Positions 25,276 through 33,327 of a DNA stretch of 34,100 nucleotides are shown here, piece by piece. Where the stretch lies: contig CAJXOR010000016.1 of the NCBI GenBank assembly GCA_913057715.1, positions 1 to 34,100 on the forward strand. Reading direction: 5' to 3'. The translations under genes were made by a program, and so were the position numbers. Each line of letters opens with the position of its first letter. Position 1 is the first letter of the stretch. This DNA comes from an uncultured Moraxellaceae bacterium (GTDB lineage: Bacteria > Pseudomonadota > Gammaproteobacteria > Pseudomonadales > Moraxellaceae). A model generated the notes under the pieces. The model had not been told where the DNA came from and did not search any database. It worked only from the letters and a program-made list of their open reading frames with translations.

Positions 25276-25854
25276 GCCGCTAAATTGGCAGAGTGATAAG
25301 AGGGTGGGTTTAAAAAAACTTGATGGGGCTAGGGCTCTTTGGGCGGTATCTGCGCAGTTTTGCTCAAAGTCGTCTCTAGTACTGCGATGTTTAAACTGAT
25401 CAAAGTGCTGCAAGGCTTCAATCTGAGTGCGCTCATATGATTTGATCTTGCTCAGCGTATACCGGGATAACCAAAAGCTGATGGTTATAGATCTTGTGAA
25501 ATCCTTGCTCTAAAGATCACCAAAACATGCCGGTAGCAGAATCTTGCGCACTAAATTAAAAAAGGCTTATGCTAATTAAGTCGGCACAAAGTTTGTGTAA
25601 GTGCCCACTAAACCCTCAGGTGACTGATCAACTTAGTGGTTGATTATATCAATCTAGAGGGAATATCAATTAATATAAATCAATATATAACCGCTTATAC
25701 ATATATAGATACCGTTTATTTTAGTTTCACAAACCAAGTTTGACTAAAGACCTTGTCATGGACAATTATTTGTACTAAGCGGTACACATAAAAAATTATA
25801 AAAAAGTTAAGTTTTCACTGGTGCTGGTGTTGTTTAAACGGAGCGCAAAATGAC
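25276..25854. other. Long AT-rich leader region before a GGDEF gene
   Basis: About 580 bp. The second half (from about 25550) is AT-rich with several near-repeats of ATATCAAT (25645-25690). I looked for a cyclic di-GMP (GEMM) riboswitch core and saw none. No gene is supported. Confidence 0.45.
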
Positions 25855-26613
25855 ATGAAAAATTTAGTAACAAGGGTTGGTCCCGCATTTGCGACCATTA
25901 TCATGACTTTAACGTCGGTGGTTGCTTCAGTTGGGATTACCTTTTTTATCCTCGATAACTTCGGCAACGGGGTCGAGCCGTTGGTGCTGATGGTGGCCAT
26001 CATTGCGCCGATGACCATAGCCCCGGTGATCATTGGGATGTTGATCAAATTGATACACCAGATTAACCAGTTAGAAGAAGAGCAAAGACACTTGGCTTGC
26101 TCCGATGAGCTGACCGGACTCAGATCACGAAGGGCATTTTTAGAGAATTTTGAGCTGCTCAGGGAGCAAGCCAAAAGAGACGGCAGTATCTTATCAGTAG
26201 CGATCATCGATATCGATAATTTCAAAATCATCAATGACACTTACGGCCATGGCGGCGGGGACGCGCTGCTTAAGTCGTTTGCGGGCGTCCTGAAAAAAAA
26301 CCTCAGAAAAAGTGACTTGGTCGGTCGTATCGGCGGCGAAGAATTTGCCATGGCCTTTTTGCACAGTGATCCTGAAAAAGCCATGAAAGCGCTTGAAAAA
26401 ATACGCATCCACACTCAAAAAAACGTGGTCGATTACTTAAAACAAAAAATCAAATGCACCATCAGTGTTGGCGTTGTCCAGTGGTGCTCCCATGAGTTAG
26501 CAGACGTGGAAGTTTTGATGCGCCAAGCAGACGAGTCTTTGTACTATGCTAAGAAAACAGGCAAAAATCGGGTCATAAAGTTTGATCCTAGTCTTGAGGC
26601 GCTGCAGGCTTAA
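25855..26613 (+). CDS. Membrane diguanylate cyclase (GGDEF domain)
   Basis: A 252-residue protein with two N-terminal transmembrane segments (about 10-33 and 43-67), a short linker helix (70-82) and a GGDEF domain starting at SDELTGLRSRRAFL. The active-site GGEEF is at 160-164 and the RxxD inhibitory site at 151-154, five residues earlier; both are intact, so it should make cyclic di-GMP and be product-inhibited. It lacks a separate sensor domain. The ATG at 25855 is preceded by GGAGCG; a nearby ATG at 25850 stops after two codons. Only moderate similarity to the other GGDEF protein here. Confidence 0.93.
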   Translation: MKNLVTRVGPAFATIIMTLTSVVASVGITFFILDNFGNGVEPLVLMVAIIAPMTIAPVIIGMLIKLIHQINQLEEEQRHLACSDELTGLRSRRAFLENFELLREQAKRDGSILSVAIIDIDNFKIINDTYGHGGGDALLKSFAGVLKKNLRKSDLVGRIGGEEFAMAFLHSDPEKAMKALEKIRIHTQKNVVDYLKQKIKCTISVGVVQWCSHELADVEVLMRQADESLYYAKKTGKNRVIKFDPSLEALQA

Positions 26614-26873
26614 TCTCCCTCTGAGGTGTTTGATCTATGGGCGACCACCTTTAACTAATCGGTTTAACTAAGCCACGCTCAAGCCTAACACTGGGGAGTT
26701 GATTGGGTGGATTGAGTTCATACGCTCAATCGGCTGGTAGCTAAAATCAGAGTTAAAGCTGGCGATGGGAGGCATTTGGGGTCAGCTTTTCAATCATACC
26801 GGCCAAGGCGCAGACTCCCTCAAAGCAATCAGAGTAGACTTAAAACTCTTCAACATAAAATAAATTAACTGGT

Positions 26874-27561
26874 ATGAAGCACTCCGAACACCACACTACT
26901 GTGAATCTGGGTTGGCTTCGTGCCGGCGTGCTTGGGGCAAACGATGGGATCGTCTCCACTGCCAGCCTGATCTTGGGGGTTGCTGCTTCCGGCGCATCTC
27001 AGCCAGCGATCTTCATGGCTGGACTTGCTGGGTTGGTTGCGGGGGCCATGTCGATGGCCGCTGGGGAATATGTATCGGTCAGCTCTCAAGATGATTCCAT
27101 GAAAGCGGATTTGGATAAGGAGCGCCGCGAGCTTAGAGATTCACCGGAGCACGAGCTGGCTGAGCTCACGCAGATCTATGTTGAGCGCGGGCTGTCGGTT
27201 GAACTGGCGGCGCAAGTTGCAAGCGAGTTGATGGAGCACGATGCGCTTGCCGCGCACGTTCGCGACGAGCTTGGGGATCACTGATTTTGCTCAGACAAGC
27301 CCCTGGCAGGCTGCAGCCGCATCTGCTTCGATGTTTAGCCTGGGTGCATTTATGCCGCTGTTACTGGTTTGGTTTGCACCTGAGCCGCTACTGTGGTGGA
27401 TTAGCCTAAGCAGTCTTGTTTTTTTGGCGCTTTTGGGGTGGCTCTCAGCCGCTCTGGGCAAGGCCCCGGTAATCAGAGCAGTGCTCAGGGTGGTTTTGTG
27501 GGGCGCGTTTGCGATGCTGGCGACAAGTTTGGTGGGCAAGATCTTTGGTGTAGTGGCCTAA
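26874..27561 (+). pseudogene. VIT/CCC1 family Fe/Mn transporter, frameshifted
   Basis: Two overlapping frames together make one VIT1/CCC1-type protein of about 229 residues, the normal family size. The first frame (26874-27284, 136 codons) has the signature LRAGVLGANDGIVSTASLIL and MAAGEYVSVSSQ, and ends early at DELGDH. The second frame continues with ITDFAQTSPWQAAAASASMF and three membrane segments to 27561. Homologues read ...RDELGIT... at the joint, so one extra G in GGGG (27273-27276) explains the shift. The family moves Fe2+ or Mn2+ into a compartment or out of the cell. Either a real inactivation, a sequencing error or, less likely, programmed frameshifting. Confidence 0.88.
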
Positions 27562-27595
27562 TCCCAAGTCAGTCAAAGCATGGGGTCAAATGACG

Positions 27596-27623
27596 ACCTT
27601 AGCTTAAGAAGCGCAAGGTTTTT
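27596..27623 (+). terminator. Possible terminator after the VIT-like gene
   Basis: ACCTT (27596-27600) pairs with AAGGT (27615-27619), with a further GC/GC pair and an internal loop, then TTTTT (27619-27623). It overlaps the last codon of the converging YbjQ-like gene. Weak. Confidence 0.35.
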
Positions 27624-28074
27624 ACTCAGTTCTCGGTTTGACTGCCGTGCCGTAGGCGATCGCCTCAACCATGCTGCCTAGGTCGTTGATGCTGGTGACT
27701 TCCAAGCGAAACCCGTAGATCTCGCTTGAACCCATCTCTGCTGCCTGCTCCTTCATGCGCAACATGGCTTCACGACGCGCGCGCTCAAGCAAACTCTCAA
27801 ATGGGGTCAGAGGCTTGCCAAACAAGCTCAGCAGATAACTGAGCGCCATCTTAAAGTAGTCTTGGGCGATCACGGCACTGCCGATCACCAGCACCCCGTC
27901 ACTACCCTGAACATCAAAGCGCTTAGAGTGAAGCTGGATGGATCTGAGTTTGGGCTCTCGCTTGGCAAGTGCTCGTAAGTGGCGCGCCTCATTGATGCGG
28001 CCAAAGGTAAAACCGATTGCCACCAGTAGTAGCGTGACAACCAGCTTGAACAGCAAACCATCGGTTGAGTTCAT
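27622..28074 (-). CDS. Membrane-anchored YbjQ-like (UPF0145) protein
   Basis: A 150-residue protein with one N-terminal transmembrane segment (about 7-25) and a basic linker (RHLRALAKREPKLR). It is followed by a divergent YbjQ/UPF0145 domain: GVLVIGSAVIAQDYFKMALS (about 59-78), the helix ESLLERARREAMLRMKEQA, the SSEIYGFRLE strand and the closing IAYGTAV. YbjQ proteins form ring-like oligomers; their metal-binding label is unproved. It lies 9 bp after a second YbjQ gene, so the two look like a duplicated pair in one operon, one soluble and one tethered. Confidence 0.8.
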   Translation of the reverse strand: MNSTDGLLFKLVVTLLLVAIGFTFGRINEARHLRALAKREPKLRSIQLHSKRFDVQGSDGVLVIGSAVIAQDYFKMALSYLLSLFGKPLTPFESLLERARREAMLRMKEQAAEMGSSEIYGFRLEVTSINDLGSMVEAIAYGTAVKPRTE

Positions 28075-28083
28075 CGAATCAGA

Positions 28084-28485
28084 TCAATCAAAAGGGTTGG
28101 GCAGGCGAGTGGTGCTGATGTTCTGAGGCGCCTGAGCGGACTCAGCACTGCGCGGAGCACTTGAGCCCAGTGGTTCGGTGACGACGGCGGTTCCATAAAC
28201 AAACAACTCAGCTGCACCTTGGGCGATGTTGGAGGTTGAAAAGCGCACGCCTAGGACCGCAGTTGCCCCGAGTTTTTCAGCCTCATCCACCATACGCGAT
28301 ACTGCCTGTTCGCGTGACTCCTGCAACAGCTCGGTGTAAGCAGTCAATTCACCGCCAACTAGGTTCTTAAAGCCAGCAAATAGATCCTTGCCAACATGTT
28401 TGGAGCGCACGGTTGATCCGCTAACCACCCCAAGCTCACGAATGATTTGCTGACCAGGTAGGCTTTCAAGATTGCATAACTTCAT
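28084..28485 (-). CDS. YbjQ family (UPF0145) protein
   Basis: A 133-residue YbjQ/UPF0145 protein: GVVSGSTVRSKHVGKDLFAG (about 19-38), FKNLVGGELTAYTELLQESR, EAEKLGATAVLGVRF and the closing VYGTAVVTEP. This is the usual length plus a 25-residue Ser/Pro-rich tail. Its ATG overlaps the stop of the upstream UPF0149 gene by four bases, and the membrane YbjQ-like gene follows after 9 bp. Function is not established; co-translation with UPF0149 is the main clue here. Confidence 0.88.
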   Translation of the reverse strand: MKLCNLESLPGQQIIRELGVVSGSTVRSKHVGKDLFAGFKNLVGGELTAYTELLQESREQAVSRMVDEAEKLGATAVLGVRFSTSNIAQGAAELFVYGTAVVTEPLGSSAPRSAESAQAPQNISTTRLPNPFD

Positions 28486-29033
28486 GAGGTTGACTCAGCG
28501 CCTGGCTCTGGATTAAAGATCAAGTAAAGCTCACCGATGTTTCCTGGGATCATCGCCGCCATCTCATCGAGCAGTTCATCGTTGTTGCGCATCGCTTCAA
28601 GCTCTGCGTCTTCTTCCTCGATACCTGAGTAGACGATCATCGGCAGCACCAGCTCACTCACTTCCTCTTCGTGCTCAAACCAATCGGACTGCTCGTTGGC
28701 ATAGAGCGCGTCGACAAATCCCAAGCACCATACCGACAGATCTGAGTCTTCATCTTCTTCATCGCTGTCTTGACCACTCATATCGATAGGCGGCTCAAGC
28801 TTCTCAAGATTTTCAAGCTCAATCTTGATCTCCTTACGCCACTGATCAATCCCGGCGATCACCGCTGGTGGCACTTCCTTAACATGGTCGTCAAACAAGA
28901 TATTTAGCCATTCATCGAACTTGGGGCCGCAAGCCACCGCGCTCAGAAACCCGTGGGTGGCAATCGCATCCAGCCCCCAGGTGTTTTTATCCGAATCCAG
29001 ATAGGCAATTACGTCTTTGGTCAGCATGGTCAT
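28482..29033 (-). CDS. YecA/YgfB family (UPF0149) protein
   Basis: A 183-residue protein of UPF0149. The mark is ATHGFLSAVACGPKFDEWLN (about 25-44), followed by acidic stretches (SDEEDEDSDLS), the WCLGFVDAL motif (about 102-110) and a second helical repeat. The zinc-binding SEC-C tail of YecA is absent, so it resembles the shorter YgfB form. In Pseudomonas, YgfB has been tied to antibiotic-response regulation, but that cannot be carried over here. First gene of a tightly coupled leftward three-gene unit. Confidence 0.88.
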   Translation of the reverse strand: MTMLTKDVIAYLDSDKNTWGLDAIATHGFLSAVACGPKFDEWLNILFDDHVKEVPPAVIAGIDQWRKEIKIELENLEKLEPPIDMSGQDSDEEDEDSDLSVWCLGFVDALYANEQSDWFEHEEEVSELVLPMIVYSGIEEEDAELEAMRNNDELLDEMAAMIPGNIGELYLIFNPEPGAESTS

Positions 29034-29196
29034 AGGTTTGGCCGGTTAACAAATGTCAGCCCTGGTGGACCCAGGGCGGCGAATCAAATAGGCTGCTGAT
29101 TAGCTCAGCCCAATAATCAAAAATCAGTACTTAAAAATCAGCACATAAATTGTATGAATCGGGATCGCCTCAAAGCAAAGCTGCTTAAGTGGCTTC

Positions 29197-29445
29197 TCAG
29201 TCATCATCGTCAAAGTCGTCGTCATCATCGTCGTCTTCGTCGAAGGAATCGCGCAATTCTCGCTCTAGTCTGCGCTGTTCGATCAAATCATCGATCTCAC
29301 GGCGTTTCATCAGACCTTTTTTGGTGTCAGGGCCTTTGACAGGCTCATCATCCAGCTCGTCATTGTCGCTGCTGGAGGCATCATCTAGATCATCATCAAG
29401 ATCGTCGTCGAGGTCAAAAGCATCGATATCGGTGTCGTCACTCAT
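29197..29445 (-). CDS. Small very acidic protein, PA3496-like
   Basis: An 82-residue protein with Asp/Glu runs at both ends and a basic helical core MKRREIDDLIEQRRLERELR (about 46-65). That core resembles the RRxIxxLLExKRLxxEL pattern of the PA3496 family (putative envelope integrity proteins), which are short acidic proteins of unknown role. The C-terminal tail after SFDE is almost pure Asp, coded by a GAT/GAC repeat. No signal peptide. The start at 29445 has no obvious ribosome-binding site. It sits about 160 bp from the UPF0149 gene, probably as a separate unit. Confidence 0.7.
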   Translation of the reverse strand: MSDDTDIDAFDLDDDLDDDLDDASSSDNDELDDEPVKGPDTKKGLMKRREIDDLIEQRRLERELRDSFDEDDDDDDDFDDDD

Positions 29446-29511
29446 AGGGGTATTCAGGCAAAGTCGTTGTGGTTGACTATATAAGTTTTGCGCGTGGTTT
29501 CGTCAAGCTTT

Positions 29512-30852
29512 TTAGAAGATCTGGTTACGATTTAACACGTTGTTTTTAATCCGTAGCAGATCGAGTGCAACCGGATCACCTGCTTTTACTATCCTGAGAC
29601 CAATCAGCGGCTCAAAACTCAGCCGAGTCAGTGTTTCGGTCACCACCGGCAGCTGGCTGGTGGGCAGATTGGCTGGGACGATCAAGGTGAGTGGATCAGC
29701 TGGGTTAGGATTCATATCGATCTCTTTAGCATCCATGTGATCAGCGATCACCGCGATCACCACCGGAAGTGCAAATCGTCTCTGTGAGCGCTGCTCATCA
29801 TAAAATCGACTCAGGATCGTGTGGATGTTGAGTGCAAATAAACTCGCCGCGCTCACCACCTTTAAGTGGTCGCCCATCGAGTAAGCGGAGTTGGCCAGAC
29901 TGAACTCAACCTCCGCCCGATCAGATCTAAAGCGCCCGGTGCTGATCACCACAGAGGAGTCGATCAGACGCGAGGTTTCAATCTCGGCGGCACACTGGCC
30001 AACCAAAGTGCTTAACTGATCAAGTAGCTGATTTTTAAGTGCTGGCGTCAGGTTATTCATCAGGTGCGCGTCTTGCAGGTTCAGACTCACGTTGTAAGCC
30101 GGTTGCCAGTGTTCGCCCGGGTCGGGTGTGTTGTCGGTTAAGTAGTCCGGATAGCGATAAGCGCTGAGGTTTTGCTTGATTGTGGACTCATCAGACGCAG
30201 CGGAGTAATTGGCCGATCCCTGCTCAAAACGACCCAGCATGTCTGATCTGTGATCGTAACCCTGACTGCGTGATATCGGGTTTTCGGCTGATCCCGATCC
30301 ATCGGCATCTGTGATCCCATCTACGTTTAGGCGGTTCTTGGTTGGTCTGATCAGCTCAGCATCCATCTGTACGCTTTGACGCGCGACACTTTGATAGATA
30401 AAAAAAGCGAGTACATGCCAGACAGACAAGATAGCCAGCCAAAGCAGATTGCCTCTCACGGCTGGACCGAACTCCAGTTTCTCAGGGTAGATGCTCAGTA
30501 GCGCTGCTGGTTCTGATGATGAGGAGACTACAGCGCGAACCGGAGCCTGCGCCCCTATGCTTTGCCCTGCTTGAGCGATCATGCCGCCGCTAATTGAGCG
30601 CACCTCGATTGCCTGAACGCCGGGAAGCTGAGCTCCTTGGGAGGTTATGTTGCTGGTGGTCATGGTGTCGCCAGCCAGCAGCGGTAAAGTTAACTTGTTG
30701 AGTAGCTGCTCGCTTAACGCTTCAGCAACCTCGCTGCTACTGTGATTGCTTTGAGTGATCGCGATGCCAATCGCCGCGCCTATCATGAGGCACCAGCTGA
30801 GCAGCAAAATTAAAAAAACAAGGCCAAGTCGAGGAGCAGGCAAGTGGGTCAT
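29512..30852 (-). CDS. AhpA/YtjB-like membrane protein, extended C-terminus
   Basis: A 446-residue protein with two transmembrane segments (about 9-32 and 134-153) enclosing a periplasmic domain of about 100 residues. This is the architecture of the AhpA/YtjB (SMP) family, which lies divergent from serB in E. coli and many relatives, as here. About 290 cytoplasmic residues follow; E. coli YtjB has only about 214 residues in all, so most of this tail is extra. The tail has an unstructured Ser/Asp/Gly-rich part (165-240) and a folded part (from about 250). Assignment rests on synteny and topology more than on motifs. Confidence 0.7.
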   Translation of the reverse strand: MTHLPAPRLGLVFLILLLSWCLMIGAAIGIAITQSNHSSSEVAEALSEQLLNKLTLPLLAGDTMTTSNITSQGAQLPGVQAIEVRSISGGMIAQAGQSIGAQAPVRAVVSSSSEPAALLSIYPEKLEFGPAVRGNLLWLAILSVWHVLAFFIYQSVARQSVQMDAELIRPTKNRLNVDGITDADGSGSAENPISRSQGYDHRSDMLGRFEQGSANYSAASDESTIKQNLSAYRYPDYLTDNTPDPGEHWQPAYNVSLNLQDAHLMNNLTPALKNQLLDQLSTLVGQCAAEIETSRLIDSSVVISTGRFRSDRAEVEFSLANSAYSMGDHLKVVSAASLFALNIHTILSRFYDEQRSQRRFALPVVIAVIADHMDAKEIDMNPNPADPLTLIVPANLPTSQLPVVTETLTRLSFEPLIGLRIVKAGDPVALDLLRIKNNVLNRNQIF

Positions 30853-31164
30853 GAGCGATTGATCTGGGTCTTTTTTTGGTGATAAAGAGTGAACAGGGCG
30901 ATGAGCCTGATCGGATCAGTAAATGGCTCATTATGTCAGAGTTGCCGAGATAAAACTCTAAGCCCTTGAGTTGGCTAATCTAAAAACCGATGTAGCGGTA
31001 AGTGTTTGGATACCGCTCAAAAGCTTAAGAAAAATGCCCACGTCAGTCACACCGATTGCTGATTGGGTGATTGCGCTTCGCTTGAGCGTGTTGTTGATAG
31101 CGAAGGCATTTTTGGAGGGATAAAAATCCGATATCATGGCGCCATGTTTTCATAGGTTTGCAAC
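30853..31164. other. Divergent promoter region of the YtjB-like gene and serB
   Basis: About 310 bp holding both promoters. A 12-bp palindrome CATGGCGCCATG (31135-31146) lies 19 bp before the serB start. GGAGGG at about 31114 is too far from the serB ATG to be its ribosome-binding site. Confidence 0.5.
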
Positions 31165-32400
31165 ATGGCGCATCTGCTGTTGATGTCTTTTTTAGGGCCG
31201 GATCAGCCCAACCAGTTTAATCGTCTGATGCGGGTGCTGGATCGGCATGAGCTGCTGGTGCTCGATGTCGGTCAAGCGGTGATTCATGATCAGCTGACAC
31301 TGGGGATCGTGGCCCAAGCGCCCTCAATTGAGGCTCAGGCGCTCGCGATGCGTGAGATGCTGCTGATTTCTCAAGAGATTGGTTTAACAGTGCGTTTTAA
31401 GCCGATTGAAGATGCTGAGCACCAGCGCTGGGTATCTGAGGGCGGGCAGCGTAAGTACATCGTCACCGTGATGGCGCGCGATTTGTCGGCTGCTAAGCTT
31501 GCGGTGGCGACCTCAGTGATCTCTAAACACGGGTTCAACATCGTCAATCTCTCGCGGCTGTCCCAACGTGAGGGCTTGGGCGGGTCTGGAGCCATGAGTT
31601 GTTTTGAATTTGAGGTCAAGGGCGGCAGTGATCAGGCTAAAGCGCTCAAGATGGAGTGTTTAAAGCTCTCCAGTGAGCACGCACTGGATGTGGCTATCCA
31701 ACAGGACAACATCTATCGCAGAAACCGCCGCTTGGTTTGCTTTGATATGGATTCAACGCTGATTGAGCAGGAGGTGATCGTGGAGCTGGCCCGCGCGGCT
31801 GGGGTATATGACCAAGTGCATGAGATCACTGAGCGTGCCATGCGCGGGGAGCTCGACTTTAATGAGAGCTTTGCTGAGCGAGTTAAGTTGCTTAAGGGAC
31901 TGAGCACTGAGGTGCTGGATCAGATCGCAGAATCTCTGACCGTCACCGAAGGGGCTGATCGACTGATCAAAACCCTGAGCGCGTTGGGTTATCGAACCGC
32001 GATACTCTCGGGTGGGTTTACTTATTTTGCTGAATACCTCAAAGACAAACTGGGGATTGATGAGGTTCATGCCAACATCTTGGTGACTAAAGACGGCAAG
32101 GTCACAGGAGAGGTGCAAACCCCAATTGTTGATGGTGAGCGCAAGGCTTATTTGCTGCGCGAGATCGCAAAAAAACAAGGCATATCCCTTGAGCAGGTCA
32201 TCGCGGTGGGTGATGGCGCAAACGATTTGCCCATGTTGTCACTCGCCGGACTCGGCGTGGCTTTTCGGGCCAAGCCTCTGGTGCAGCAAAGCGCCAACCA
32301 AGCGCTCTCCAACAATGGTCTCGATGGGATTTTGTATCTACTGGGGATACGCGAAGAAGATCAAAACCGTTTGATTGGCGCAAAAGGCACAGGCGAGTAG
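31165..32400 (+). CDS. serB: Phosphoserine phosphatase SerB with ACT domains
   Basis: A 411-residue HAD-family enzyme that removes phosphate from O-phosphoserine, the last step of serine synthesis. Two ACT-like regulatory domains fill residues 1-180 (LLLMSFLGPDQPNQF and IVTVMARDLSAAKL mark them). The HAD core has DMDST with nucleophile Asp194 and Asp196, Ser282 in LSGG, Lys327 and GDGANDLPM (349-357). All catalytic residues are present. The tandem-ACT form is longer than E. coli SerB (322) and is known from Pseudomonas and mycobacteria, where ACT domains can bind serine. It is divergent from the YtjB-like gene. Confidence 0.97.
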   Translation: MAHLLLMSFLGPDQPNQFNRLMRVLDRHELLVLDVGQAVIHDQLTLGIVAQAPSIEAQALAMREMLLISQEIGLTVRFKPIEDAEHQRWVSEGGQRKYIVTVMARDLSAAKLAVATSVISKHGFNIVNLSRLSQREGLGGSGAMSCFEFEVKGGSDQAKALKMECLKLSSEHALDVAIQQDNIYRRNRRLVCFDMDSTLIEQEVIVELARAAGVYDQVHEITERAMRGELDFNESFAERVKLLKGLSTEVLDQIAESLTVTEGADRLIKTLSALGYRTAILSGGFTYFAEYLKDKLGIDEVHANILVTKDGKVTGEVQTPIVDGERKAYLLREIAKKQGISLEQVIAVGDGANDLPMLSLAGLGVAFRAKPLVQQSANQALSNNGLDGILYLLGIREEDQNRLIGAKGTGE

Positions 32401-32679
32401 AGGCACGATCTTTTGTAGTACGAATCTCGTTACGTCTTGTGCATTAAGGGTTGATCCAATAAATGCGCTTGCGATCTTAAGCCTCTGATCACACACAACT
32501 TCTCCTTTGAATCTGCGGTGAGCGGTTTCTGTACACCAACACAGCTCGTCATATTTATTACTTGGATCAACAATTTTGAAATCAATATCTTAGGTGAACT
32601 GAGCTATCTTGAAGTCTGTGATCGGATCAAGTGACTGCCACTGACACTGGCAATTTGTTATTCTCAAGTTGAGCTTGAT
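32341..32679 (-). pseudogene. Possible antisense gene remnant downstream of serB
   Basis: On the minus strand one frame runs 113 codons from the TGA at 32680-32682 to the TAG at 32338-32340, broken only by TAA at 32590-32592. It encodes ITNCQCQWQSLDPITDFKIA before the stop, and KYDELCWCTETAHRRFKGEV then VCDQRLKIASAFIGSTLNAQ after it. The sequence reads like a real soluble protein, but no ATG start is available and the tail runs into serB. The family is not recognised. It may be a gene lost by a nonsense mutation, or chance. Confidence 0.3.
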
Positions 32680-32818
32680 TCACTTAAAAGCTGTGTATCA
32701 GTAGCGACATCAGATGTCGCATGGGTGATCTAGCTGGCAGACATGGCGTGACAAGTCAGAGATACTTAACTTAAGCCAACGAGATTCGCTGGCAGTTAAT
32801 TAAGAATGAGGACTTAAG
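32401..32818. other. Intergenic region with inverted repeats
   Basis: About 420 bp. It contains the interrupted minus-strand frame (32341-32679), an inverted repeat TGCCA/TGGCA at 32636-32652 and a tight palindrome at 32704-32720. No intact gene is called. Confidence 0.45.
32704..32720. promoter_or_regulatory. 17-bp palindrome, candidate operator
   Basis: GCGACATC and GATGTCGC flank a single A. It lies about 100 bp before the membrane protein gene at 32819. Symmetry suits a dimeric repressor, but no regulator is known. Confidence 0.35.
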
Positions 32819-33178
32819 ATGAACTGGACGATGACTTTGATTGAGGTGGGCGGCGTTAGCTGGAGTGCTATTGAAGCGCTAGGCGCAGTATTGGCCGTTG
32901 GTGCTTTGATAGCGCTTTACTTCTCTTCTTTTCGCTCGACGCTTTATTGGTTTGTGGGCGGTATGTGTTACTGGATCGGGATTGAGCTGGTTGCCGGCGC
33001 CATCAGTGAGATGGGCATCAAGGACTCTACAGCTTACTTATCTTCGATCAGTGTATCGTTGGCTTTAACCGTGCTTTGGCTCGGTATCAGCGAGATCATG
33101 CACCCTGAAACCACGCAGAACTCTCGCATGATTGAGCACACCCCGCTGAACGGCGAAGTGCCAACCTCTAGCGGTTGA
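32819..33178 (+). CDS. Small integral membrane protein, unknown function
   Basis: A 119-residue protein with three likely transmembrane segments (about 18-40, 41-62 and 71-92) and a polar, probably cytoplasmic tail of about 27 residues (HPETTQNSRMIEHTPLNGEV). GAGGA about 8 bases before the ATG supports the start. No family is recognised. A terminator-like hairpin at 33216-33244 separates it from the SCP2-like/bioB pair. Confidence 0.7.
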   Translation: MNWTMTLIEVGGVSWSAIEALGAVLAVGALIALYFSSFRSTLYWFVGGMCYWIGIELVAGAISEMGIKDSTAYLSSISVSLALTVLWLGISEIMHPETTQNSRMIEHTPLNGEVPTSSG

Positions 33179-33215
33179 AGTGATTATCTGGTGACGAGCC
33201 GTTAATGGTGTCACT

Positions 33216-33244
33216 AAAAAAAGCTGCTAATTGCAGTTTTTTTT
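33216..33244. terminator. Bidirectional terminator-like hairpin
   Basis: CTGC (33224-33227) pairs with GCAG (33233-33236), and the stem is extended by G-T and A-T pairs from flanking A7 and T8 runs. The T-run follows on the plus strand and the A-run gives T on the minus strand. Confidence 0.7.
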
Positions 33245-33327
33245 GTGTTTGCTCTCATAAGCTTTGCAGAGGAAACTTCTGCTTTTTTTGCGTTAAGATA
33301 AGATAAATTTGACCGCTGAGATTTGCG

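Noticed and set aside
25276-25854. Possible cyclic di-GMP riboswitch before the second GGDEF gene
   Set aside because: The GEMM core sequence is absent; only AT-rich near-repeats are present.
29154-29476. Ser-rich and Arg-rich plus-strand frames opposite the acidic protein
   Set aside because: They are antisense readings of the GAT/GAC repeat; the minus-strand protein explains them.
31136-31183. Possible leader peptide before serB (15 codons from ATG 31136)
   Set aside because: The nearest GGAGGG is too far away and the peptide has no serine run or attenuator hairpin.
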